Origin: an uncultured Emticicia sp. | GTDB lineage: Bacteria; Bacteroidota; Bacteroidia; Cytophagales; Spirosomataceae | Length of the DNA: 64,000 nt | NCBI RefSeq assembly: GCF_937903345.1 | Contig: NZ_CALCZQ010000008.1 | Location: forward strand, 1-64,000 | Direction: 5' to 3' | In this document: positions 51,547 to 59,921 of the stretch, one piece after another | Layout: each line of letters opens with the position of its first letter | Numbering within the stretch: position 1 is the first letter of the stretch | The notes under the pieces: model-generated | Told to the model about the DNA's origin: nothing | Databases searched by the model: none | The model's input: the letters and a program-made list of their open reading frames with translations, nothing else | Position numbers and translations under genes: made by a program

Positions 51547-52107
51547 CTATAATTCTTCATTTGGATTCCTTCTTTTTTCTTTTAATTGTTTAAAATGAGA
51601 TGGCGTTAGACCCGTTACTTTTTTAAACTGACTCGATAAATGTGCAACACTACTATAATTCAACTTATTAGCTATTTCAGTGATATTCATTTCTCCATAA
51701 ACTATCAAATTTTTGATACGTTCTATTTTATGAGCTATGATGTATTGTTCGATTGTAGTACCTTGAACCTCTGAAAATAGATTTGCCAAATATGCATAAT
51801 CATAATCAAGTTTCTTAGCAATAAAATCTGAAAAATTTGATTTCGGCAATTCTTCCGAATGATGTACAATTTCGACGATGACTTTTTTTATTTTTTCAAT
51901 TAGCATTGCTTTTTTGTCATCCATGAGTTCAAGTCCAGCGTTGAGGAGCAAGGTTTGTAATGATACTTTCTGTTCTTCAGAAAGATCTTCCATCACATCC
52001 ACTACTCCCAAATCAACCAAGATATAGTGTAAACCAAGTTCTTTTAAAGCCCCTTTTACCATCATCTTGCAACGAGAACTGACCATGAATTTGATGTATA
52101 GTTTCAT
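51547..52107 (-). CDS. AraC-type transcriptional regulator (second paralogue)
   Basis: 186 residues, clearly paralogous to 48340-48903: KLYIKFMVSSRCKMMVKGAL, GLELMDDKKAMLIEKIKKVI, and the AraC HTH NITEIANKLNYSSVAHLSSQ followed by FKKVTGLTPSHFKQLKEKRR. Located upstream of the kinase remnant in the operon driven by promoter copy 9, so it could regulate its own expression. Confidence 0.9.
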   Translation of the reverse strand: MKLYIKFMVSSRCKMMVKGALKELGLHYILVDLGVVDVMEDLSEEQKVSLQTLLLNAGLELMDDKKAMLIEKIKKVIVEIVHHSEELPKSNFSDFIAKKLDYDYAYLANLFSEVQGTTIEQYIIAHKIERIKNLIVYGEMNITEIANKLNYSSVAHLSSQFKKVTGLTPSHFKQLKEKRRNPNEEL

Positions 52108-52161
52108 ACTTTATCGATAAACATTTATAATACTTTCTTTGAGTTAGCCCAAAGAAAGATT

Positions 52162-52488
52162 TTAATCTTCGTAAGCACTTTTGATGACCGTTGAAATCAT
52201 CTTAAATTGTTCATTCGCATTAAAAATATGAAAATCATGTGCTGGAATAATTATAACTTGACCTTTATTAAGCATAAAAACCTCTCCATTGATAGTTACT
52301 TCTGCTTTGCGATCAATAATCTGTAATTAATTATCGAAAGGAGAAATCTTTTCCACCATTTCTTCTCCAGCATCAAAAGAAGATGCTTTAATATTGCCAG
52401 TTATTTTTCGAATGATTGTTTTACAAACCACCGAATTAGTTAAATTTTCAATAATTTCAACAATAATATGTGATTTAGCTTTGTCTAC
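52162..52488 (-). pseudogene. Broken cupin-domain protein
   Basis: Minus-strand frame: DKAKSHIIVEIIENLTNSVV, KTIIRKITGNIKASSFDAGE, EMVEKISPFDN then TAA, then LQIIDRKAEVTINGEVFMLN, KGQVIIIPAHDFHIFNANEQ, FKMISTVIKSAYED. The residues before and after the stop form a single typical cupin with the IIPAHDFHIFNA metal-binding motif. No ATG remains at the expected start (about 52488). One nonsense mutation plus a lost start. First gene behind promoter copy 9. Confidence 0.8.
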
Positions 52489-52535
52489 CTGAGTAGCTCG
52501 ATCCCTTCTATTTGTAAATAATTTACGTATATTGT

Positions 52536-52600
52536 AAAGGTGAGAATATTAAAGCCAGAAAAATTATACAATTGTAGAAATTTGTTACATAATTCACACA
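52536..52600 (-). promoter_or_regulatory. Shared stress-regulon promoter module, copy 9
   Basis: AAAGGTG at 52536, half-site TTATACAATT at 52564-52573, distal half-site TTACATAATTCACACA at 52585-52600 (plus-strand reading). The 21-bp repeat period is kept, but the distance from AAAGGTG to the first half-site is one base shorter than in the other copies (total 65 bp). It drives the cupin remnant and the AraC/kinase/Hpt/response-regulator operon. Confidence 0.85.
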
Positions 52601-52850
52601 TTGTGAAGGTTTGAGTCAAACTTCGAATACTAATAATTAGTCAAATACTGCTTGTTTGGTTATTTTTTTAAATCGCGAATTAATTTTAATTAATTAATCG
52701 TTTCTAAGTTCAATTTTGAAACCATCCTCAATAAATTTTTTATGTAATTTTACCTCATAATCTTTAATCAAGATTACCACTTATTCACTGCTTCATATAC
52801 GATTCTGAAGTTTTTGCTTCACCCTTTTACTCCAAAAAATAGTTTATAAA

Positions 52851-53386
52851 TGAAATCAAGAATTGCTAAATTTGTAAAAACATTCATTTGTTTTGAAATT
52901 CCTGTTGCCTTAGCTCAACAAGCAAGTGCGTTTTAACATAAGAAATAGTTGGATACCAATAACTGAAAAGCGTAAATTTTTGTATCATACGCAAGCATCG
53001 CAGCTAATGTCTTTGTGTTTCTTTCTGGGTTTGAGGTAAATAGTAGTGCGATATTTAAAGTTGATAGTACTGGTGGTATTCAGACAGCATTTGTAGCAAA
53101 TCAGAAAACCACCGCCCCTATTGATAGTTCAGAATTTTTAACAAAAGACACAGAAATGTCCAGACTGTAAGAAATTATATTTAGAATCAATCGTCCGAGT
53201 TATGTAAAATTATCGTTGAAGGACTCAAAAGACCAATTACTTGTAGTACTACTCGACCATTTTTCTGAAAGCATCGGAACACAAACTAAATATTTACCAA
53301 CCAATAAACTTGCAAAAGGAACATACTTTGTTGAACTTGAATTAAGTGAGAAAAAACTTAGACAAGAGTTTGTTATAGATAAATAA
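52851..53386 (+). pseudogene. Broken secreted protein
   Basis: Plus-strand frames give a signal-like start (MKSRIAKFVKTFICFEIPVA), then stops (52932-53020) and later VFLSGFEVNSSAIFKVDSTG, GIQTAFVANQKTTAPIDSSE, a stop at 53167-53169, and EIIFRINRPSYVKLSLKDSK, LLVVLLDHFSESIGTQTKYL, PTNKLAKGTYFVELELSEKK. The C-terminal beta-sandwich-like sequence and signal suggest a small secreted protein. Decayed by several stops. Confidence 0.65.
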
Positions 53387-53450
53387 ATGATTTTTGAGGA
53401 AGGTTTCAATTAAAGCAAAACCTTCTTTTTTATATAAATACAAAATTAAA

Positions 53451-53966
53451 ATGGCTCTTATATTACCAGTTTTAGGAAAAATGCCACAAAATGGCGAAAA
53501 TTGTTGGTTTGCCCCAAATGCCACCATCGTTGGTGATGTTATGATGGGTAAGGACTGTACGGTGTGGTTTAATGCCGTTGTTCGTGGCGATGTAAATTCA
53601 ATCATCATCGGCGACCGTGTAAATATTCAAGACGGTGCAGTGATACATTGTACGTATCAAAAATCAAAAACTATTATTGGCAATAATGTGAGTATCGCAC
53701 ACAATGCAGTGGTTCATGGATGTACGATTGAAGATGAAGTTTTGGTCGGAATGGGTGCTATAATTATGGATGGGGCAAAAATTGGTAAAAACTCAATTAT
53801 AGCTGCAGGAGCAATTGTGACACAAAATACGATTGTGCCATCAGGAAGTATTTATGCAGGAAATCCAGCGAAGTTTTTGAAGGCAGTAACGCCAGAACTT
53901 GGAGAAGTCTTTATGCGAACTGCCAACAATTATGTGATGTATGCAAGTTGGTTTGAAAATAAATAA
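53451..53966 (+). CDS. Gamma carbonic anhydrase family protein
   Basis: 171 residues from the chosen ATG at 53451 (upstream in-frame Met at 53394 is less likely). Left-handed beta-helix hexapeptide repeats run throughout (NATIVGDVMMGKDCTVWFNA; RGDVNSIIIGDRVNIQDGAV; SIAHNAVVHGCTIEDEVLVG; GAIVTQNTIVPSGSIYAGNP). His residues in HCTYQ and SIAHNAVVHG are the expected zinc ligands. Such proteins are carbonic anhydrases or acetyltransferase-like relatives. Confidence 0.85.
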   Translation: MALILPVLGKMPQNGENCWFAPNATIVGDVMMGKDCTVWFNAVVRGDVNSIIIGDRVNIQDGAVIHCTYQKSKTIIGNNVSIAHNAVVHGCTIEDEVLVGMGAIIMDGAKIGKNSIIAAGAIVTQNTIVPSGSIYAGNPAKFLKAVTPELGEVFMRTANNYVMYASWFENK

Positions 53967-54026
53967 TACCAAAAGCAAAGAAGGTTAGGTATTGTGCGAA
54001 TATCTACTACATAGACCTTCCTGAAA

Positions 54027-54662
54027 TTACATATCGCTTAATTCTTTTTTTGCATTGAGATAACCTCTGATAACAGTGAAAGTTGTGATTCCCAAAAAGA
54101 AAAAAATGATGTATTGAACATAATCTACGATCCATGGAAATTTTTCACCAAAATAAAATCCACCGCCTACCAAAACAAAAGTCCAAATGAATCCACCTAA
54201 AACATTAAAAAGCATAAATTTATAAAAATTCATTTTTACAATTCCTGCCAAAATTGGGGAAAATGTACGAATTACTGGCAAAAAACGAGCGATAACGAGT
54301 GTTTGGCTACCATATTTTTCAAAATATTTTCGAGTATTTTCGATATATTTTTTCTTAAAAAATAGGGAGTCGGGTCGGGCTTGAATACCATCGCCGAAAT
54401 GCCGCCCAATAGTATATCCTAAGAGCGAACCCACTACTGCGGCGGCGAAAACACAAAACATCAATAACGAAACTGGAACATTGAGGAGCTTTGTACCACA
54501 AAACACACCCGAAAGAAACAGAAGATAATCGCCTGGAAGAAAAAATCCGAATATTATTCCATTTTCGATGAAGATAATTAAAGTTATCGTAATCAATCCA
54601 CCTGTCCGAATCAAATCTTCAGAATTCATCAAGTATTTAAACCATTCGCTAATCTGTTCCAT
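54027..54662 (-). CDS. DedA family membrane protein
   Basis: 211 residues with the DedA motif set: FGFFLPGDYLLFLSGVFCGT (GxPxPGE-like), LGYTIGRHFGDGIQ, and RFLPVIRTFSPILAGIVKMN (the conserved [F/Y]xRF-P-[RV]), followed by a C-terminal membrane span. Family members act as flippases or envelope-homeostasis proteins. The closest named relatives are the YqjA/DedA group. Confidence 0.85.
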   Translation of the reverse strand: MEQISEWFKYLMNSEDLIRTGGLITITLIIFIENGIIFGFFLPGDYLLFLSGVFCGTKLLNVPVSLLMFCVFAAAVVGSLLGYTIGRHFGDGIQARPDSLFFKKKYIENTRKYFEKYGSQTLVIARFLPVIRTFSPILAGIVKMNFYKFMLFNVLGGFIWTFVLVGGGFYFGEKFPWIVDYVQYIIFFFLGITTFTVIRGYLNAKKELSDM

Positions 54663-54731
54663 TGAAATATCCTTTTAGTTGATTGCTTTCTAAACTATCG
54701 ATTATTGTATAAAGCGTACTTGTATCTTTAT

Positions 54732-55187
54732 TTATTCAACCTTTGGTTCATTTAATTCAATTACATAACCATCAGGGTCGGTAACATATATCTGAAAAGC
54801 TCCATCAAAACGTTTCTGACGAACATAAGTCAAATTCTTTTCTTTCAAAAAAGCCTCAATTTTATCAGCCGAATTCTTAGGAATTGTCAACGAAAAATGT
54901 CCACCATTTTTATCATTATTTGTTACTGGTTCATTTCTCCCCAGCAATAGATGCAACTGCTGATTTGGTGCAACTTGAAACCAACGTCTAATAGCTACTA
55001 AATTATCAGGTACATCAACTGGTTTTAAACCAATTATTTCACGATAAAACTTTGCACTTTCTTTAATATCTTTTACATAGAGACCTACATGATTATAGCC
55101 CTGAATCTCTATAGCAGATTGGCTTTGTGCAAAACTTATCGAAGTTATCAGCAAAAATAAAACTGTTGTTAGTCTAAAATAATTCAT
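54732..55187 (-). CDS. Secreted VOC/glyoxalase-fold protein
   Basis: 151 residues with an N-terminal signal (TVLFLLITSISFAQ) and a VOC domain (AIEIQGYNHVGLYVKDIKES, RFDGAFQIYVTDPDGYVIEL). VOC proteins include glyoxalase I and dioxygenases. The metal residues cannot be assigned. The ORF is compact, single-domain and exported. Function not specified. Confidence 0.8.
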   Translation of the reverse strand: MNYFRLTTVLFLLITSISFAQSQSAIEIQGYNHVGLYVKDIKESAKFYREIIGLKPVDVPDNLVAIRRWFQVAPNQQLHLLLGRNEPVTNNDKNGGHFSLTIPKNSADKIEAFLKEKNLTYVRQKRFDGAFQIYVTDPDGYVIELNEPKVE

Positions 55188-55210
55188 TGGTTTCGTTTTA
55201 GTTATTTGTA

Positions 55211-55268
55211 ATTGGTAAACTGGTTATTGGTAATCTTGTTACTGGGGAACTGGTTACTGGGAAACGGG
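55211..55268. repeat. Degenerate direct repeats
   Basis: Two copies of AACTGGTTA (55218-55226 and 55248-55256) with partial GGTAAT/GGGAAC repeats around them, in the gap between the VOC and ABC-F genes. No function is evident. Could be a slippage-prone spacer. Confidence 0.4.
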
Positions 55269-55306
55269 ATTCACAAATGACAAATCAACCATTAACCAGT
55301 ATCAAT

Positions 55307-57187
55307 TTATGCCATTTCAGCCAATTCCAGCCAACGAAATTCCTTCTCTTCAATCGTATTTGAGATTTCCTCAAATTCTTTAGCCCAAGCGGCCAATTCT
55401 TCATGCGAACCTTCGCCTGCGTTCATTTTTTGAACTAAAATTACTTTATTCTTTTCTAGAACCTCAATTTCGATGGCTAAATTTTCGTATTCCTTTTGCT
55501 CTTTATAATTCATTTTACGCTTTGGTTCGCTCGACTCAAGAACAGCAGGCTTTGAATTAACTGACTTCAAAAAAGCTTGTTTTTCTTTTTCAGCAATTTC
55601 TTGCTCTTCTTTATCTTCTTTCCACGAACGATAATCTGTATAATTTCCTGGATAATCTCTGATATATCCATCGCCTTCAAAAACAAAAAGGTGGTCAACT
55701 AATTTATCCATAAAATAACGGTCGTGTGAAACTACTAACAAACAACCACCAAAATTCAATAAGAAATCTTCTAAAACGTTGAGCGTTGCAATGTCTAAAT
55801 CGTTGGTTGGCTCATCAAGAATCAGAAAGTTTGGGTTTTGAACCAAAATTTTCAACAACTGTAAACGACGTTTTTCGCCTCCACTCAATTTGCTCACAAA
55901 GCTATATTGCATAGCTGGCGGGAACAAAAACAGTGTTAAAAAATTTGAAATTGAGAGCTCAGTGCCATCGGCCATCTTCACGTACTCGGCTATTTCACGC
56001 ACTACTTCAATCACACGTTGACCCTCATCAAAGTCTAAACCTGACTGCGAATAATACCCAAGTTTGATGGTATCTCCCTTTACAACACGCCCCATATCTG
56101 GTTTAAGTTGTTCGGTCAAAATTTCGAGCATAGTGCTTTTTCCCATGCCATTTTTACCCACAATCCCGATTCTGTCGCCACGCTTAAAGGTATAACTAAA
56201 TTCTGAGATCAACTTTTTATCATCAAACGACTTGCTAATATGCTGGATTTCCATGATTTTACTGCCCATCCGCTCCATTTTCATGCTTAATTCAAGCTTT
56301 TCTTCCGGGCCTTTTTTCACGGTTTTTTCCTTCAAATCATAGAAAGCATCTATTCTACTCTGTGATTTTGTTCCACGAGCTTTTGGTTGCTTACGCATCC
56401 ACTCTAATTCTTTACGCAATAAATTACGGTAGTTTTTCTGAGTAGCGGCATCTACGGCCTCTTGTTCTTCTTTTTTCTCCAAATAATAAGCGTAACTACC
56501 TGCATATTTAAGCACCTTACTATTAGCCAATTCTAAAATTCGGTTACAAACTTTATCCAAAAAATAACGGTCGTGAGTAACCAAAAGTAGTGTAATATTG
56601 GCCGAAGAAAGATAGCCTTCGAGCCACTCAATGGTATCAAGATCAAGGTGGTTGGTAGGTTCATCGAGAATCAGAAAGTCTGGCTCTTCAATTAAAACAC
56701 GGGCAAGAGCTACACGCTTTTTCTGTCCACCCGACAGATTTCCTACGAGTTTATCAAAATATTCGATGCCAAGTTTGCCGAGAATTTGCTTTACTTTGGT
56801 TTCATAATCCCAAGCTTTTAGGTTATCTACTTGCTCAATTGCATTTGCTATTCGATTATCATCACCCGAAAGCAAAGCATCTTCGTATTCTTTAACAGCT
56901 TTGGTATTAGAATTTTCGATAGCAAAAATCGTTTCCATGACAGTTTTCCCTGCCTGAAAATCTGGTTCTTGGTCTAAATATCCTACTCTGATGTCTTTTC
57001 TTATACTAATTTCGCCACCATCAATATCAGCTTTTCCGATAATCATATTAAGCATTGACGACTTTCCCGAACCATTCGAGCCAATCAATGCCACTTTTTC
57101 GCCTTGTAAAATCCCAAAAGTAAGATTCTTAAACAACCAACGTTCTCCTAAATTTTTCCCGATATTCTCGGCCGATAAATAATTCAT
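55307..57187 (-). CDS. uup: ABC-F family ATPase (Uup-like)
   Basis: 626 residues with two ABC domains. Domain 1: GSNGSGKSSMLN (Walker A), LSGGQKKRVALARVLIEEPD (signature), LILDEPTNHLDLDT (Walker B). Domain 2: GKNGMGKSTMLE, LSGGEKRRLQLLKILVQNPN, LILDEPTNDLDIAT. A C-terminal coiled-coil tail (KMNYKEQKEYENLAIEIEVL) is typical of Uup. There is no transmembrane part. ABC-F proteins act on ribosomes or DNA. Confidence 0.9.
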   Translation of the reverse strand: MNYLSAENIGKNLGERWLFKNLTFGILQGEKVALIGSNGSGKSSMLNMIIGKADIDGGEISIRKDIRVGYLDQEPDFQAGKTVMETIFAIENSNTKAVKEYEDALLSGDDNRIANAIEQVDNLKAWDYETKVKQILGKLGIEYFDKLVGNLSGGQKKRVALARVLIEEPDFLILDEPTNHLDLDTIEWLEGYLSSANITLLLVTHDRYFLDKVCNRILELANSKVLKYAGSYAYYLEKKEEQEAVDAATQKNYRNLLRKELEWMRKQPKARGTKSQSRIDAFYDLKEKTVKKGPEEKLELSMKMERMGSKIMEIQHISKSFDDKKLISEFSYTFKRGDRIGIVGKNGMGKSTMLEILTEQLKPDMGRVVKGDTIKLGYYSQSGLDFDEGQRVIEVVREIAEYVKMADGTELSISNFLTLFLFPPAMQYSFVSKLSGGEKRRLQLLKILVQNPNFLILDEPTNDLDIATLNVLEDFLLNFGGCLLVVSHDRYFMDKLVDHLFVFEGDGYIRDYPGNYTDYRSWKEDKEEQEIAEKEKQAFLKSVNSKPAVLESSEPKRKMNYKEQKEYENLAIEIEVLEKNKVILVQKMNAGEGSHEELAAWAKEFEEISNTIEEKEFRWLELAEMA

Positions 57188-57414
57188 ATAATTCTGCTAA
57201 ACATCACCCGAAAGTAGTCGCCAATCAACAGTTATCAATAAAATTTTTCTTAAATGCCTAATAATAAGTCATTTATAGAGTAAAATTCTATTAGTAATAC
57301 ATACAAAAATTGATGAACAAATACTTAATAGCTAATCTATTTTTTTAATTTATTGCAATTTACTATTTTATTCGTGGAACGTAACTTTATTTCGTTTGTT
57401 AGTTCGATTAGAAA

Positions 57415-57705
57415 TCACAAGAATCGCTCGACAAGCACTTCCCATTCATCCTCTAGTGAGATTTTCGGCATTGATTCGCCACAACGGCGATACCAATAAT
57501 TGGCATTGAATTTATCACCTTCTTTGCGATGCAGATATGCATGAAGTTGGTCGTAAGCTAAGGTTCCTTCATTGCTTTGGGCTATATTATGAGCAGATTC
57601 CCAATCTCCTTTGCCATCGTGCCAGAGAGCTTGTACCAAAATAGGGAGGTTTCTCGGTACTTTATTTTCTGATAATGTTTTTTTGAAATTTATTAAATCC
57701 ATCAT
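57415..57705 (-). CDS. Hypothetical protein
   Basis: 96 residues: NFKKTLSENKVPRNLPILVQ, ALWHDGKGDWESAHNIAQSN, LHAYLHRKEGDKFNANYWYR then a short acidic C-terminus. Conserved-looking and cytoplasmic; no function known. Divergent from the broken LTA-synthase-like gene at 57715. Confidence 0.6.
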   Translation of the reverse strand: MMDLINFKKTLSENKVPRNLPILVQALWHDGKGDWESAHNIAQSNEGTLAYDQLHAYLHRKEGDKFNANYWYRRCGESMPKISLEDEWEVLVERFL

Positions 57706-57714
57706 TTTATTAAG

Positions 57715-59010
57715 GTGAAAGATTGTTGGGTCAGACGTGCCATCAGACCTTATTTTTATAAATATTGTACAAAATTTAACAATAAATTAACCCAGCTTTG
57801 GGATTTGCTTATGTATTTACTCGTGTGGTCGAAGCGTATTGTCTGGATACTAATATTTTATTTCCTAATAAGATTTCTATTTCGTATTTTCAATATCAAT
57901 TCATTCCAATTTGCTGATATTCAACAAATTAGTTTTACTTTTTTGTATGGCGTAAAGTTCGACTTATCGGATATTTTTATAAGTAATGAACCTTATACCA
58001 AACCTGCTATTTTACCTTTAGGGTGCAATGAAAAACAAAGTTATCAAAGCTTTCTGAATTTTGTGTATTAGCTTCCGAATATGGTCTTCTTTTGAATCAA
58101 TATTGTTGACTCTGAATATTTTAAATTTATTGGTCGAAGAACAATTTTTGAGGTTTTCGGCATCATGGAGGATGTTTTAATTCAGACATTCAGTTTACTT
58201 GGAACTTAGTGGTACTTGATTTCTTTGTAGATTTTTATATGTTTTCTTTTTGTGAAATTTACACCAAAAGGCACCAATATTATATTAATCTCTTTCACAA
58301 ATAGCCGTCGTCAAATAATATTAAAAATTTATTATTTGGTTGCTTGGAATGGGTTTTACAGTTTTTATTTTCAGGGAAGGATTTCAAGAAAAACTGCTAA
58401 GCATCAATCTGGCACTTGAGCAGAACGACAAAAATTTAGAAAATCTTACGCTCAATACAACCTTTATTTTTTTTTGACAATGATTGATACAGAAGGAACA
58501 GAAAAAGCCAATTACTTTACTAATAATTAGACGGTTAAAGGTTTAGCCCAACGAGATAGGAGTTCGCATTTTTCGGCAAGATCCACTCCACAAAATGTTG
58601 TAATTATCATTCTTGAAAGTTTTGGAAATGAATATATGGGCTATAAAAATCCTTATAGAGGCTATACCCCTTTTTTGAGTTCTTTGGCAAAAAACAGCCT
58701 TTTTATGGAAAATTGTTTTGCCAATGGTCGAGAATCTTTCATTGCTTTGCCGGCTATCACGGCCTCAATCCTGCAATTGATTGAGGAACCATTTATTACT
58801 TCGAGTTATCAATCGAATAGGTTTGCAGGTTTAGGAAGTCTCATAAAAAAACATGGCTACATGTCATCATTTTTTCATGAAGTAAGAAATGGTTTTATGG
58901 GTTTTGAAGGCTTTTCGCAAATTACAGTATTTGATAAATATTGCTGACTAAATCAAAACCCCAAAGAAAATATGGAAATCGATTTTGATAAAAACTAAGG
59001 GATTTTTGAT
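57715..59010 (+). pseudogene. Broken LTA-synthase-like sulfatase family protein
   Basis: The first frame (57715-58071) gives membrane-type sequence WSKRIVWILIFYFLIRFLFR and FTFLYGVKFDLSDIFI, ending at a stop. Fragments follow: FRHHGG/VFGIMEDVLIQTF, NVVIIILESFGNEYMGYKN (the sulfatase-family metal/nucleophile region) and a readable stretch 58636-58947 (YRGYTPFLSSLAKNSLFMEN; IEEPFITSSYQSNRFAGLGS; HGYMSSFFHEVRNGFMGFEG). Many stops and frameshifts. An intact protein would be a membrane-bound phosphoglycerol transferase-like enzyme. Another unexplained fragment (KYIEMNLDSKAKGFDLITDK) follows at ~59035-59160. Confidence 0.75.
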
Positions 59011-59230
59011 GAGGGGTATTTTTAGATTTATTTCGAAAGATAAATATATCGAAATGAATCTTGATAGCAAGGCAAAAGGCTTTGATTTGATAACGGATAA
59101 AACAAAACTAACAATCAAATCAGTTGAAAGCTTTCATTCAATATCGTCGAAAAGTACTCAATGAAAATTCGTGGATTAAGTAGCACTATTACATTGGCAA
59201 TTCGAGTTACAATTTGTGTTACAAGTGTTA

Positions 59231-59764
59231 TTATCGTTCTCTAAACTTTTTGTATGCTTTTGCTGAAAGAAACAAAGTAAAACCAAACACTAAGACACCC
59301 AAAAATAAGAATGCAAAATTGAGCAGATCCTTTACAACCGCTAAAAGCACTATCGCTACCAAAAATAGCGTCGGAAGTTCATTCAATAATCTAAATTGAA
59401 AAGAAGTATAAGTACTTTTATCGACCTCTTGTTTTCTTATAATTCCCTTGCAATAAAGGTGATAGACTGTCAGAAATACCAACAATACTAATTTTGTTTG
59501 CAACCAAGCTTGTTCTAAAAACGAAGGTGTATTTACAAGCATCAAAATTCCACAAATCCAAGTTATCATCATGGCTGGATTGCAGATAATTTTATAGACT
59601 CGCCATTGCATAGCTGTATATTGCTTTTTCCAATCTTCTCGTAATGCCTCGGGTTTATCAGCAGCTTCGGCGTGATAAACAAACATTCTGACCAAATAAA
59701 ACAAACCTGCAAACCAAGATACAAATCCGATAATATGAAGCGATTTTAAATATAAATGAAACAT
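59231..59764 (-). CDS. hemJ: Protoporphyrinogen oxidase HemJ (CopD-like)
   Basis: 177 residues with about four to five membrane segments. Start MFHLYLKSLHIIGFVSWFAG carries the conserved His near residue 10, and later ICNPAMMITWICGILMLVN, WLQTKLVLLVFLTVYHLYC and LNELPTLFLVAIVLLAVVKD match HemJ. It oxidises protoporphyrinogen IX in heme synthesis. Minus strand, after the sulfatase remnant. Confidence 0.85.
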   Translation of the reverse strand: MFHLYLKSLHIIGFVSWFAGLFYLVRMFVYHAEAADKPEALREDWKKQYTAMQWRVYKIICNPAMMITWICGILMLVNTPSFLEQAWLQTKLVLLVFLTVYHLYCKGIIRKQEVDKSTYTSFQFRLLNELPTLFLVAIVLLAVVKDLLNFAFLFLGVLVFGFTLFLSAKAYKKFRER

Positions 59765-59921
59765 TTTTTATTTAGTTAAGAATGTAAAATATAGAATGCC
59801 TTTTCAGGAAAAGAATTATACTCTCAAAGGTCATCAATATTTTTAATTTCAATTAATTGATTGTAAAGATAACAATCAAATGCAGTCGAACGTTTTAAAA
59901 TATAATTCTACATCAAAATTT

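Noticed and set aside
23716..58180. A 16-base identity, ATCATGGAGGATGTTT, at about 23716 and 58163.
   Set aside because: The copy at 58 kb is coding sequence of the broken LTA-synthase-like gene; one short match of this length is expected by chance in this much AT-rich DNA.
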